Below are positions 34,516 to 43,531 of a stretch of 64,000 bases of DNA, in pieces (position 1 is the stretch's first letter; each line of letters begins with the position of its first letter). The notes under the pieces were generated by a model, which was not told where the DNA came from, did not search any database, and saw only the letters and a list, made by a program, of their open reading frames with translations. Source of the stretch: Afipia massiliensis (GTDB taxonomy: Bacteria > Pseudomonadota > Alphaproteobacteria > Rhizobiales > Xanthobacteraceae). The stretch covers positions 2,729,501-2,793,500 of the forward strand of contig NZ_LBIA02000001.1 in the NCBI RefSeq assembly GCF_001006325.2, given 5' to 3'. A program made the position numbers and the translations under genes.

Positions 34516-35321
34516 TGCATACCATTCCCGGCCGCCGCATCATTATGGTCTTGTTCCTGACGTTCCTGCTGTTGCCGATCTACTGGCTCGTCAACATGAG
34601 CTTCAAGACCAACACGGAGATCGTCACGACCATGACGTTGTGGCCGAACAACCCGACGCTGGCTCACTATAAACGTATCTTCACGGATTCAAGCTGGTAC
34701 TCCGGTTACATCAATTCGCTGCAATACGTCGTCATCAACACGGTCATCTCGATTTCTTTTGCGCTGCCTGCGGCCTACGCGTTCTCGCGTTACCGTTTTC
34801 TCGGCGACAAGCACCTGTTCTTCTGGCTGCTGTCGAACCGCATGGCGCCGCCAGCGGTGTTCGCGCTGCCGTTCTTCAATCTGTATTCGGCAATCAACCT
34901 TTTCGACACGCCGTGGGCGGTCGCGCTGGCGCATTGCCTGTTCAATGTGCCGCTGGCGGTATGGATTCTTGAAGGCTTCGTGTCCGGCGTGCCGAAGGAG
35001 ATCGATGAGACCGCGTTCCTCGACGGCTATTCGTTTCCGCGTTTCTTCGTGAAAATTCTGATGCCGCTGATCGCCAGCGGTATCGGCGTCGCGGCGTTTT
35101 TCTGCTTCATGTTCTCTTGGGTCGAATTGCTGTTGGCGCGCACGCTAACGTCGGTCAACGCCAAACCGATTGCAGCGACGATGACGCGCACGGTTTCGGC
35201 GTCCGGAATGGATTGGGGCCTGCTGGCCGCTGCTGGTGTCCTGACCATCATTCCCGGAGCGCTGGTGATCTGGTTTGTCCGCAACTACATCGCGCGCGGT
35301 TTCGCGCTCGGACGGGTGTAA
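34515..35321 (+). CDS. glpQ: Glycerol ABC importer permease GlpQ
   Basis: Inner-membrane permease of 268 residues of the MalG/UgpE class. The start ATG 34515 overlaps the glpP stop, although the frame is open far upstream. The EAA loop reads IDETAFLDGYSFPRFFVKILMPL near residues 155-178. The N-terminus PGRRIIMVLFLTFLLLPIYWLVNMSFK and the NYIARGFALGRV ending are typical of sugar/polyol importers. It pairs with GlpP. Confidence 0.92.
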   Translation: MHTIPGRRIIMVLFLTFLLLPIYWLVNMSFKTNTEIVTTMTLWPNNPTLAHYKRIFTDSSWYSGYINSLQYVVINTVISISFALPAAYAFSRYRFLGDKHLFFWLLSNRMAPPAVFALPFFNLYSAINLFDTPWAVALAHCLFNVPLAVWILEGFVSGVPKEIDETAFLDGYSFPRFFVKILMPLIASGIGVAAFFCFMFSWVELLLARTLTSVNAKPIAATMTRTVSASGMDWGLLAAAGVLTIIPGALVIWFVRNYIARGFALGRV

Positions 35322-35323
35322 CC

Positions 35324-35650
35324 ATGGAACACATCGCATGGATGGCCTGGACGGTGCCCACGGCGATCTTCTTCTGCCTGCTGGGTGGAACGCTCGCGAC
35401 CATGACCTGGCTTGCGCTGCGTTACCCCGAGGCGGAGCGCGTCGGTGTCTTACGTATTCCCACCACGCGCGGCGACCGGCTGTTTATTTCGCTGATCGCG
35501 GCTGCGGTCATTCATCTGTTGTGGATTGCATTTGCGGGCACCAACCCGATTGCGACGCTCCCGATAGGAGAGGGAGTCGAAGTGTCGAGTTTGTGGATCG
35601 CCACCGTTATTTCGCTCGGTTCGGCTGCTGTCATATTTCGCAAAGTTTAA
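35324..35650 (+). CDS. glpU: Small membrane protein GlpU (DUF2160 family)
   Basis: Protein of 108 residues with three hydrophobic segments (residues 8-30, 50-68 and 88-105) and a short basic loop RYPEAERVG. It starts two bases after the glpQ stop. A protein of this family occupies the same slot in the rhizobial glpSTPQUV operon; its role is not established, and association with the permease is the simplest idea. The open frame extends upstream into glpQ but has no reason to start there. Confidence 0.88.
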   Translation: MEHIAWMAWTVPTAIFFCLLGGTLATMTWLALRYPEAERVGVLRIPTTRGDRLFISLIAAAVIHLLWIAFAGTNPIATLPIGEGVEVSSLWIATVISLGSAAVIFRKV

Positions 35651-35715
35651 CCGTGTGAAGAAGAGGCAGATCCGGGATCAACCCGGACCTGGAGCTGTGT
35701 TCAACGGAGGAAATC

Positions 35716-37494
35716 ATGCGACCAGCTACAAAGAGAAATCGTCTTCTGACGATGGCAAGTGCAGTGGCATTGATGGCGGCATCGGCGGCGGTCAGCGGAC
35801 CTGCTTTCGCCGATGAAGCGGCGGCAAGGAAGTGGATCGATGCCGAATTCCAGCCTTCGACGCTGTCGAAGGACGACCAGATGAAGGAGATGCAGTGGTT
35901 CATCAAGGCCGCTGAGCCCTTCAAGGGCATGGAGATTAACGTCGTGTCGGAAACGATCACGACGCATGAGTATGAAGCCGGAACGCTGGCCAAGGCGTTC
36001 ACTGAAATCACCGGCATCAAGATCAAGCACGACCTGATCCAGGAAGGTGACGTCGTCGAAAAGCTCCAGACGCAGATGCAGTCCGGCAAGAATGTCTATG
36101 ACGGCTGGATCAACGACTCGGACCTGATTGGCACCCACTTCCGTTACAACCAGACCGTGGTCCTTTCGGACTACATGACCGGCGAAGGCAAGGACGTCAC
36201 CAACCCGATGCTCGATGTCGATGACTTCATCGGCAAGTCGTTCACCACCGCACCCGACGGCAAGCTGTATCAGTTGCCGGACCAGCAGTTCGCGAACCTG
36301 TACTGGTTCCGATACGACTGGTTCACCAACCCCGACTACAAGTCCCGGTTCAAGGCCAAGTACGGCTACGAACTCGGCGTCCCGGTGAACTGGTCAGCCT
36401 ATGAGGACATCGCCGAGTTCTTCACCAATGACGTCAAGGAGATCAACGGCGTCAAGGTTTATGGCCACATGGACTACGGCAAGAAGGACCCATCGCTCGG
36501 CTGGCGGTTCACCGACGCCTGGCTGTCGATGGCGGGTAACGGCGACAGGGGCATTCCGAACGGCAAACCCGTCGATGAGTGGGGCATCCGGATGGAAGGC
36601 TGCCGGCCGGTCGGCTCGTCCGTCGAGCGTGGCGGCGACACCAACGGTCCGGCGGCGGTCTATTCGATCGTCAAGTATCTCGATTGGATGAAGAAGTATG
36701 CCCCGCCGCAGGCGCAAGGCATGACCTTCTCCGAGTCGGGACCGGTGCCGGCACAAGGAGCCATCGCCCAGCAGATGTTCTGGTACACCGCTTTTACAGC
36801 CGACATGGTGAAGCCGGGCCTGCCGGTGGTGAACGCCGATGGTACGCCGAAGTGGCGGATGGCTCCGTCTCCGCACGGATCGTACTGGAAGGAGGGCATG
36901 AAGCTCGGCTACCAGGATGCGGGCTCCGCAACTCTGCTGAAGTCGACCCCGGCGGATCGCCGCAAGGCGGCCTGGCTCTATCTGCAGTTCATCGTTTCCA
37001 AGTCCGTGAGCCTGAAGAAGAGCCATGTTGGCCTCACCTTCGTGCGTGAGTCCGACATCTGGGACAAGTCGTTTACCGAACGCGCGCCGAAACTCGGTGG
37101 CCTGATCGAGTTCTATCGTTCGCCGGCACGCGTGCAGTGGTCTCCGACCGGAAACAATGTGCCGGATTATCCGAAGCTGGCCCAGCTCTGGTGGCAGAAC
37201 ATCGGCGATGCGTCGTCCGGTGCGAAGACCGCGCAGGCAGCGATGGACTCGCTGGCTGCGGCCCAGGACTCGGTGCTTGAGCGCCTCGAGAAATCGGGCG
37301 TGCAGGGCGCCTGCGGACCGAAGCTCAACAAGAAGGAGACGGCCGAGTTCTGGTTCGCGAAGTCGGAGAAGGACGGCAACGTCGCGCCTCAGCGCAAACT
37401 GGCGAACGAAAAGCCAAAGGGCGAAACCGTCGACTACGACACGCTGATCAAGTCGTGGCCGGCGTCGCCGCCGAAGCGCGCCGAGGCAAAATAA
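35716..37494 (+). CDS. glpV: Periplasmic glycerol-binding protein GlpV
   Basis: Extracellular solute-binding protein of 592 residues, long for this family but normal for GlpV. The signal peptide runs to about residue 35 (LMAASAAVSGPAFA). The mature protein has repeated aromatic-rich segments such as LYQLPDQQFANLYWFRYDWF and the NNVPDYPKLAQLWWQN region. A GGAGG sequence sits five bases before the ATG, the best ribosome binding site in the operon, which suits a binding protein needed in excess. It is the last gene of the operon and is followed by a strong terminator. Confidence 0.93.
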   Translation: MRPATKRNRLLTMASAVALMAASAAVSGPAFADEAAARKWIDAEFQPSTLSKDDQMKEMQWFIKAAEPFKGMEINVVSETITTHEYEAGTLAKAFTEITGIKIKHDLIQEGDVVEKLQTQMQSGKNVYDGWINDSDLIGTHFRYNQTVVLSDYMTGEGKDVTNPMLDVDDFIGKSFTTAPDGKLYQLPDQQFANLYWFRYDWFTNPDYKSRFKAKYGYELGVPVNWSAYEDIAEFFTNDVKEINGVKVYGHMDYGKKDPSLGWRFTDAWLSMAGNGDRGIPNGKPVDEWGIRMEGCRPVGSSVERGGDTNGPAAVYSIVKYLDWMKKYAPPQAQGMTFSESGPVPAQGAIAQQMFWYTAFTADMVKPGLPVVNADGTPKWRMAPSPHGSYWKEGMKLGYQDAGSATLLKSTPADRRKAAWLYLQFIVSKSVSLKKSHVGLTFVRESDIWDKSFTERAPKLGGLIEFYRSPARVQWSPTGNNVPDYPKLAQLWWQNIGDASSGAKTAQAAMDSLAAAQDSVLERLEKSGVQGACGPKLNKKETAEFWFAKSEKDGNVAPQRKLANEKPKGETVDYDTLIKSWPASPPKRAEAK

Positions 37495-37520
37495 GCGGCA
37501 TCGGAAGACCAAACGTGACA

Positions 37521-37550
37521 AAGGCCGGGAGCATCCCGGCCTTTTTCTTT
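37521..37550 (+). terminator. Rho-independent terminator of the glp operon
   Basis: Perfect ten-base stem AAGGCCGGGA (37521-37530) / TCCCGGCCTT (37534-37543) with a GCA loop, followed by TTTCTTTT. It lies 27 bases after the glpV stop. Confidence 0.92.
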
Positions 37551-37840
37551 TGATGCAGCGCACTCTGCCGGGTGTTGTTGACAGGCCGTCGCTGTTTGGC
37601 TGTACTTCACGCACTGATGACTCCAAGATTTTCTGAATTCAGGAACAAGGAGATCCAGCGGGCGGCACAGGGCCACAACGAGGCTGCGCATTTTCAAGGC
37701 GGCCGTTGGCTGTTGCCGAAACTGTTCAAGCAAAAACGCATAGCTAATCGACACAAGATATGAGCGAGGCGATCGGTAGGATCGCGACGTGACCAAGGCG
37801 ATCGCTAGAATCGCGGCACGTTGGGGGAGGGATACCTGGA
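37551..37840. other. Intergenic region before the second complete Liv operon
   Basis: No gene is supported here. One 63-codon frame at 37572-37763 has no ribosome binding site and no resemblance to a known family. The region is less GC-rich than the genes and must contain the promoter of the rightward Liv operon. Its last 70 bases carry a tandem repeat, listed separately. Confidence 0.6.
37767..37824. repeat. Tandem 29-base repeat upstream of LivH-type gene
   Basis: Two adjoining 29-base copies beginning AGGCGATCG at 37767-37795 and 37796-37824, with about 21 of 29 positions equal. The second ends 16 bases before the permease start. It overlaps the likely promoter or leader. Each copy contains short GATCG/CGATC dyads, so it could be a repeated protein-binding site. 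Confidence 0.6.
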
Positions 37841-38716
37841 ATGCTGGACTTCGTTCAGCAGTTGGTGAGCGGTATTGCGCTCGGCTGTGTTTATGGCCTG
37901 ATCGCACTTGGCTTTGTCCTTGTTTACAAAGCCACCGAGGTCGTCAACTTCGCGCAAGGCGACTTGATGATGCTGGGCGGGTTCTTCGCCTTCACCTTCA
38001 TCAGTCTGCTCGGCTTCAACTACTGGCTTGGATTTGTTGCGGCGGTCGGCGCCATGGCGTTGTTCGGCATGCTGGCCGAACGCCTCGTGGTGCGACCGAT
38101 CCTCGGCTATCCGCAGTTTTCCATCATCATGGCGACCATCGGGCTCGGCTTCTTCCTGCGCTCGGTTGCGGGAATGGTCTGGGGCACCGACGATCTCAAG
38201 ATCGAAACGCCGTTCAGCCAGGGTGTGCTGCGGCTGGGGAGCCTGGTGCTGGCCTATGACAAGCTCTCGGTAATTGCCGCGACGATCATCCTCTGCGGCG
38301 TCCTGTATCTGTTTTTCAACAAGACCACGCTCGGCACCGCGATGCGCGCCAGTTCCGAGAACATGCTCGCAGCCTACTACATGGGCATTCCCGTCAAGCG
38401 CGTGGTGTCGATCGTCTGGGCGATCAGCGCCGCGGTCGCGACCTGCGCCGGCGTGCTGCTCGCGCCGATCACCTTCGTCCACTCCAACGTCGGCCTCGTG
38501 CTGGGATTGAAGGCCTTTCCCGCGGCGGTGCTGGGGGGATTCGGATCGATTCCCGGCGCGGTGGTCGGCGGAATCCTGATCGGTGTGATCGAAAGCATGG
38601 CCGGCTTTTACCTGCCGCAGGGATGGAAGGATGTCGCGCCCTACATCGTGCTGCTCGCGGTGCTGCTGCTGAAACCCGAAGGCATCTTCGGACTTCACAC
38701 GCGCAAGAAAGTCTGA
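37841..38716 (+). CDS. LivH-type ABC transporter permease
   Basis: Inner-membrane permease of 291 residues, beginning MLDFVQQLVSGIALGCVYGLIALGFVLVYK and containing the hallmark EVVNFAQGDLMMLGGF near residues 30-50. The end LLKPEGIFGLHTRKKV is usual. It opens an operon with LivM, LivG, LivF, an acyl-CoA synthetase and a binding protein. A GGGGGAGG sequence precedes the start. The accompanying synthetase suggests import of a carboxylic acid rather than an amino acid. Confidence 0.93.
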   Translation: MLDFVQQLVSGIALGCVYGLIALGFVLVYKATEVVNFAQGDLMMLGGFFAFTFISLLGFNYWLGFVAAVGAMALFGMLAERLVVRPILGYPQFSIIMATIGLGFFLRSVAGMVWGTDDLKIETPFSQGVLRLGSLVLAYDKLSVIAATIILCGVLYLFFNKTTLGTAMRASSENMLAAYYMGIPVKRVVSIVWAISAAVATCAGVLLAPITFVHSNVGLVLGLKAFPAAVLGGFGSIPGAVVGGILIGVIESMAGFYLPQGWKDVAPYIVLLAVLLLKPEGIFGLHTRKKV

Positions 38717-38725
38717 GGGGCGCCG

Positions 38726-39877
38726 ATGCGGTTTCTTTTCAAGACAGATTATAACGACGACATCCGGCTGATCCCGCATAGCGGATACATCTGGTCCTAC
38801 GGCGCGCTGTTGGCGCTGCTGGTGATCGCGCCGTTCGTTCTGAGCAGCTATCTCGTCAGCCAGCTCGTCTTCGTCTGCATCTATGCCATCGTCGGCGTCG
38901 GGCTGATGATCCTGACAGGATTCACCGGGCAGGCCTCGCTGGGCCACGCGGCGTTTCTCGCCATCGGCGCCTACACCGCGGCCTATCTTCAGCAAATGGG
39001 CGTACCCTTCATCGTCTATTTTCTGGCGGCGGGCGTGCTGACCGGATTGATCGGCGCAATGGTCGGATTTCCGGCGCTGCGCTTGCAGGGGATCTATCTC
39101 GTCATTGCCACCATCTCGTTCGCGCTGATCGTCGAGGAGATTCTGGCGCGCTGGGAGAGCGTCACGCACGGCAACGACGGCATGCGCGTCCGTGCGATCC
39201 AGATGCTCGGCGGCAGCATTACGCGCGACAGCCCGACCTTCTATTATATGTGCCTCGGTCTCTTGATCCTGGTCATTGTCGGCACGCTTAACCTGATGCG
39301 CTCGCCTACCGGGCGCGCGTTCGTCGCGATCCGTGACAGCGAGACGGCGGCCAAGAGCATGGGCATCAACGTCTCGCGCTACAAGGTGAAGTCATTTGCC
39401 TTGAGCGCGGCGATCACCGGCCTCGCGGGCGTGCTCTTTGCCCACAAGATGTCCTTCATCAGCCCGGAGATGTTTACCCTCCAGCTGTCCATCGAATTTA
39501 TCATGGTGATCATCATAGGCGGCGTGATCAGCCTGCACGGCGCGGTGCTCGGCGCGATCTTCATCGTCATGGTCGATCCGTTCCTGACCTTCCTGAAAGA
39601 TGACATTCCGGGTGTAGTTGCGGGTCTTGCCGCCACGTTCGGCGCCGGCGTCGAGCAGGTGGCCAGCATCAAGAACAACGTCGCGGCGATCGCCTCGGCC
39701 AACGGCCTGAAGGGCGCGATCTATGGCCTGATCATCATGCTGTTCATCCTGTTCGAACCCTATGGCATCTATGGCCGCTGGCTCAAGATCAAGCTCTTCT
39801 TCCAGCTCTTTCCGCTCTACAAGCGCGCGACCTTCAAGCGGCAGAAGATCTACGTCAAATCGGAGCGGAACCGATGA
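38726..39877 (+). CDS. LivM-type ABC transporter permease
   Basis: Inner-membrane permease of 383 residues, with a hydrophilic N-terminus of about 25 residues and a C-terminal basic tail (FKRQKIYVKSERNR). The family motif GFTGQASLGHAAFLAIGAYTAAYL is near residues 70-93. It follows the LivH-type gene by nine bases and overlaps the ATPase gene by four (ATGA). It is the partner of the preceding permease. Confidence 0.93.
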   Translation: MRFLFKTDYNDDIRLIPHSGYIWSYGALLALLVIAPFVLSSYLVSQLVFVCIYAIVGVGLMILTGFTGQASLGHAAFLAIGAYTAAYLQQMGVPFIVYFLAAGVLTGLIGAMVGFPALRLQGIYLVIATISFALIVEEILARWESVTHGNDGMRVRAIQMLGGSITRDSPTFYYMCLGLLILVIVGTLNLMRSPTGRAFVAIRDSETAAKSMGINVSRYKVKSFALSAAITGLAGVLFAHKMSFISPEMFTLQLSIEFIMVIIIGGVISLHGAVLGAIFIVMVDPFLTFLKDDIPGVVAGLAATFGAGVEQVASIKNNVAAIASANGLKGAIYGLIIMLFILFEPYGIYGRWLKIKLFFQLFPLYKRATFKRQKIYVKSERNR

Positions 39878-40632
39878 GCTGTTTCCGCGCCGAAAATCTC
39901 TCGCTTCATTTTGGCGGGCTGAAAGCGGTGGATTCCGTCAGCTTCGCGGTGGAGAAGGGCGAAATCCTTTCGATCATCGGTCCCAACGGGGCCGGCAAAA
40001 GCTCGATCTTCAACCTGATCTCGCGCCTCTATGAGCCGACTTCTGGCCGTCTCTATTTCGAGGATCAGGACATCACCGAGGAGCCCGCTTACGGCATCGC
40101 CAAGCTGGGCATCGCGCGCACCTTCCAGAACATCGAACTGTTCGAAAATGCCACCGTTCTCAGCAACCTTCTGGTTGGGCGGCACCGCCATTCCACCACC
40201 ACCCTTTGGCAGGAGTTGCTATTCCTGCCGAACGTCCGCCGCGACGAAAAAGCGCATCGCCGCCGCGTTGAGCAGGTCATTGAATTCCTTGACCTTGCCG
40301 CCCATCGGGACAAGCTCATCTCCGGATTGCCCTATGGCGTGCGCAAGGTGATCGAGCTGGCCCGCGCACTGTGCACCGAGCCGAAGCTGATCCTGCTCGA
40401 CGAACCCTCGTCGGGCCTGAATGTGGAGGAGACCGACGACATGTCGTTCTGGATCCGCGACATGAAGACCGAGCTTGGCATCACCGTGCTGATGGTCGAG
40501 CACGACATGACGCTGGTCAACCGCGTCTCCGACCGGGTGATCGCGCTGAACTACGGTAAGGTGCTGGCCATGGGCACGCCGGCCGAAGTGCAGGCGCATC
40601 CCGATGTCGTCGCAGCCTATCTCGGCACATGA
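39874..40632 (+). CDS. LivG-type ABC transporter ATPase
   Basis: ATP-binding protein of 252 residues with Walker A GPNGAGKS, the ARTFQNIELFENATV Q-loop region, the LivG-type signature LPYGVRKVIELARAL and Walker B LLDEPSSGLN, then VEHDMTLVNRVSDRVIAL. It is four-base overlapped with the permease before it and is followed by LivF after ten bases. It energises the importer. Confidence 0.93.
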   Translation: MSCFRAENLSLHFGGLKAVDSVSFAVEKGEILSIIGPNGAGKSSIFNLISRLYEPTSGRLYFEDQDITEEPAYGIAKLGIARTFQNIELFENATVLSNLLVGRHRHSTTTLWQELLFLPNVRRDEKAHRRRVEQVIEFLDLAAHRDKLISGLPYGVRKVIELARALCTEPKLILLDEPSSGLNVEETDDMSFWIRDMKTELGITVLMVEHDMTLVNRVSDRVIALNYGKVLAMGTPAEVQAHPDVVAAYLGT

Positions 40633-40642
40633 GGACGATGTC

Positions 40643-41422
40643 ATGAGCAGTCCCGATATCATTCTCAAGCTGAGCAACATCGAAAGTTTTTACGGGCCGA
40701 TCATGGCGATCCGCGGCATCAGCCTCGAGGTGCCGCGCGGCAAGATCGTCACGTTGCTGGGCGCCAACGGCGCGGGCAAGACCACCGTGCTCAAGACGAT
40801 TTCCGGCATTCTCGATCCGCAGAAGGGCTCCATCGAATTCAAGGGGCAGTCGATCCAGCGCATGGAGGCAGACAAGATCGTGCGGCTAGGCCTCAGTCAT
40901 GTGCCTGAAGGGCGCGAGGTGTTTCCGTTCCTCAGCGTGCGCGAAAACCTGATGATGGGGGCCTATCCGCGCAAGGATCACGACGGCGTCGCCGCCGATC
41001 TGGAGCGCGTCTACGGCTATTTTCCGCGCTTGCGCGAGCGCATCAACCAGCCTGCCGGGCAGCTTTCCGGCGGCGAGCAGCAGATGCTGGCGATCGGCCG
41101 CGCGCTGATGAATCGCCCGACATTGCTGCTGCTGGACGAGCCATCGCTGGGGCTGTCGCCGATTCTGGTGAAGGAGATTTTCACGATCATCAAGCGCGTC
41201 AACGCGGAGCAGGGCATGTCGATCCTGCTGGTCGAGCAGAACGCGAAGGTGGCGCTGGAAACCGCGGATTACGGATATGTGCTGGAAATCGGACGCGTGG
41301 TGATGAACGACACCTGCGAGCGCCTGATGATGTCGCAGGATATTCAGGAATTCTATCTCGGCGCCAAGGAAGACGGCGCACGGGGCGAGCGGCGCTGGAA
41401 GAAGAAAAAGACCTGGCGATAA
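40643..41422 (+). CDS. LivF-type ABC transporter ATPase
   Basis: ATP-binding protein of 259 residues, with Walker A GANGAGKT, signature LSGGEQQML and Walker B LLLDEPSLGLSP. ATG 40643 gives the conserved start (SPDIILKLSNIESFYGP); an upstream in-frame ATG adds 13 residues inside LivG. The C-terminal tail EDGARGERRWKKKKTWR is unusually basic, and its last residues lie in a tandem DNA repeat that continues past the stop codon, so the tail may have been created or extended by that repeat. Confidence 0.92.
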   Translation: MSSPDIILKLSNIESFYGPIMAIRGISLEVPRGKIVTLLGANGAGKTTVLKTISGILDPQKGSIEFKGQSIQRMEADKIVRLGLSHVPEGREVFPFLSVRENLMMGAYPRKDHDGVAADLERVYGYFPRLRERINQPAGQLSGGEQQMLAIGRALMNRPTLLLLDEPSLGLSPILVKEIFTIIKRVNAEQGMSILLVEQNAKVALETADYGYVLEIGRVVMNDTCERLMMSQDIQEFYLGAKEDGARGERRWKKKKTWR

Positions 41423-41470
41423 AGACCTGGCGGTAAAGCACTGGCGATAAAGACAAGAACCTGGCGACAA
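41409..41470. repeat. Tandem repeat of AAGACCTGGCGATA across the LivF-type stop codon
   Basis: Four imperfect copies of a 13-20 base unit with core CTGGCGATAAAG: at about 41409, 41423, 41437 and 41450. The first copy contains the stop codon of the ATPase gene. The others lie in the 152-base gap before the acyl-CoA synthetase. No spacers or CRISPR features are present; it looks like local slippage expansion. Confidence 0.65.
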
Positions 41471-41574
41471 GCCAGGCAATACAAGGAGAAAAGACCGGCG
41501 TTTCAAGCCGCGCGAAAGGAACGACATCAAGGCCGCGTAGCCGCTGGGCGGATACGGCGGAAAGGGAGCGAGCA

Positions 41575-43413
41575 ATGGCGAGACCTGCAGTGATCACCGT
41601 CGCGGACACGATCGCGAAGAGCTTTCTGCTCGCGGTTGAAACGCGTGGCGACAAGGCAGCGATCCGGGAAAAGCATCTCGGCGTCTGGCAGTCGACAAGC
41701 TGGCGCGGGTGGTTGCGGACGGCCAAGGAAATCGCCTATGCGCTTCATGCGATTGGCTTCAAGCCGGGCGATGTCGCCTCCATCATCTCGAATGCGACGC
41801 CGCAATGGGTGTTCGCCGATATGGGCGTGCTCTGCGCGGGTGGCGTCTCATCGGGCATCTACCCGACGGACTCTGCGACCCAGGTCGAATATCTCATCAA
41901 CGACTCGCGAACGCGGGTGATCTTCGCCGAGGATGATGAGCAACTCGACAAGGTGTTGTCGTGCCGCGCCCGCTGCCCGACGCTTGAGAAGATCGTCGTG
42001 TTCGACATGGAAGGTCTCAGCGGCTTCAGCGATCCGATGGTGATGTCGCTGGACGAGTTCATGGCGCTCGGGCGCAACCACATGAACGGCCGCGAAGCGC
42101 TGTGGGACGAGATGATCGCCAGCCGCGGCACAAACGATCTGGCCATTCTCGTTTACACCTCGGGGACCACCGGGCCTCCGAAGGGCGCGATGCATTCCAA
42201 TCGCAGCGTTACCCATCAGATGCGCTACGCGGACTACCTTTTGGTGCCGACGGATCATGAGGAGCGGCTGGTGTTCCTGCCGCTGTGCCATGTCGCCGAG
42301 CGGATCGGCGGCTACTATCTATCCATCGCCGTCGGCTCGATAATGAATTTCGCGGAAAGTCCGGAAACCGTGCCGGACAATCTGCGCGAAGTGCAGCCGA
42401 CCGCGTTTCTGGCGGTGCCCCGGATCTGGGAAAAGTTCTACTCGGCCATCACCATTGCCCTGAAGGATGCAACGCCGCTTCAGCAGTGGATGTATCGCCG
42501 TGCGCTCGGCGTCGGCCAGCATCTGACCGAGTACAGGCTTGAAGGGGAAACGCCACCATTGTCACTGCGGCTCGCGGGCAAGGCGGCCTACTGGCTGGTG
42601 TTCCGCAACATCCGCCGCATGCTCGGGCTCGATCGCGTGCGCATCGCGTTCACGGGTGCCGCGCCGATTTCGCCTGATCTGATCCGCTGGTATCTCGCCA
42701 TCGGTCTCGACATGCGCGAGGTCTATGGCCAGACCGAGAATTGTGGCGTCGCGACGCTGATGCCAAATGACCGCATCAAGCTCGGCTCGGTCGGCAAGGC
42801 GGCGCCCTGGGGTGAGGTTATGATCTGCCCGAAGGGAGAGATCCTCGTCAAAGGCGATTACCTGTTCATGGGCTATCTGAACCAGCCGGAGAAGACGGCC
42901 GAGACCATCGACGCCAAGGGTTGGCTGCATACCGGCGACGTCGGCACCATCGACAATGAAGGCTTCGTCAAGATCACCGACCGGATGAAGGACATCATCA
43001 TCACGTCTGGCGGCAAGAACATCACGCCGTCCGAGATCGAGAACCAGCTCAAGTTCTCGCCATATATTTCGGACGCGGTGGTGATCGGCGACAAGCGGCC
43101 GTTCCTGACATGCCTGGTGATGATCGATCACGAGAACGTCGAGAAATTCGCGCAGGACTACAACATCCCCTTCACGAACTACGCGAGCCTGTGCCGCGCG
43201 CCGGAAATCCAGGATCTCATCAAGCGCGAGATCGAGGTCGTTAACCAGAACTTCGCCCGTGTGGAAACCATCAAGAAATTCCATCTGATCGAGCGGCAAC
43301 TGACGCCCGAGGACGAGGAATTGACGCCGACCATGAAGCTGAAGCGGAGCTTCGTGAACAAATCCTACGCAGCCGAGATCGATGCAATGTACCGGGCGGG
43401 CGCCATGGCGTAA
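41575..43413 (+). CDS. Long-chain-type acyl-CoA synthetase (AMP-forming)
   Basis: Adenylate-forming ligase of 612 residues, of the larger long-chain (ACSL/FAA) type. Motifs are VYTSGTTGPPKGAMHSN near residue 195, YGQTENCG near 383, GWLHTGDVGTIDNEGFVKITDRMKDIIITSGGKNITPSEIE near 440-480 and TPTMKLKRSFV near the C-terminus carrying the catalytic lysine. It has a GGGAGCG ribosome binding site. The transporter genes on one side and the binding protein gene on the other show that uptake and CoA activation are linked. Confidence 0.92.
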   Translation: MARPAVITVADTIAKSFLLAVETRGDKAAIREKHLGVWQSTSWRGWLRTAKEIAYALHAIGFKPGDVASIISNATPQWVFADMGVLCAGGVSSGIYPTDSATQVEYLINDSRTRVIFAEDDEQLDKVLSCRARCPTLEKIVVFDMEGLSGFSDPMVMSLDEFMALGRNHMNGREALWDEMIASRGTNDLAILVYTSGTTGPPKGAMHSNRSVTHQMRYADYLLVPTDHEERLVFLPLCHVAERIGGYYLSIAVGSIMNFAESPETVPDNLREVQPTAFLAVPRIWEKFYSAITIALKDATPLQQWMYRRALGVGQHLTEYRLEGETPPLSLRLAGKAAYWLVFRNIRRMLGLDRVRIAFTGAAPISPDLIRWYLAIGLDMREVYGQTENCGVATLMPNDRIKLGSVGKAAPWGEVMICPKGEILVKGDYLFMGYLNQPEKTAETIDAKGWLHTGDVGTIDNEGFVKITDRMKDIIITSGGKNITPSEIENQLKFSPYISDAVVIGDKRPFLTCLVMIDHENVEKFAQDYNIPFTNYASLCRAPEIQDLIKREIEVVNQNFARVETIKKFHLIERQLTPEDEELTPTMKLKRSFVNKSYAAEIDAMYRAGAMA

Positions 43414-43531
43414 GCTCCCGGCGATATTGCGTCACAAAGAAGCGTATTCCGCGGCCCGCAAAGGCCGCTCAGCGGCGAAGGTAACAAGGCCCGGCCTTCG
43501 CTGAATATGGGCCAACAGAGAGGAGACCGTT

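Noticed and set aside
37572-37763. 63-codon frame after the glp terminator
   Set aside because: No ribosome binding site, low-complexity basic translation, and position in a likely promoter region.
37805-39169. Minus-strand open frame of 454 codons opposite two permease genes
   Set aside because: Highly charged translation opposite hydrophobic membrane proteins, a typical antisense artefact.
41409-41470. Short repeats considered as a CRISPR array
   Set aside because: The units are adjacent and imperfect, there are no unique spacers, and no cas genes are present.
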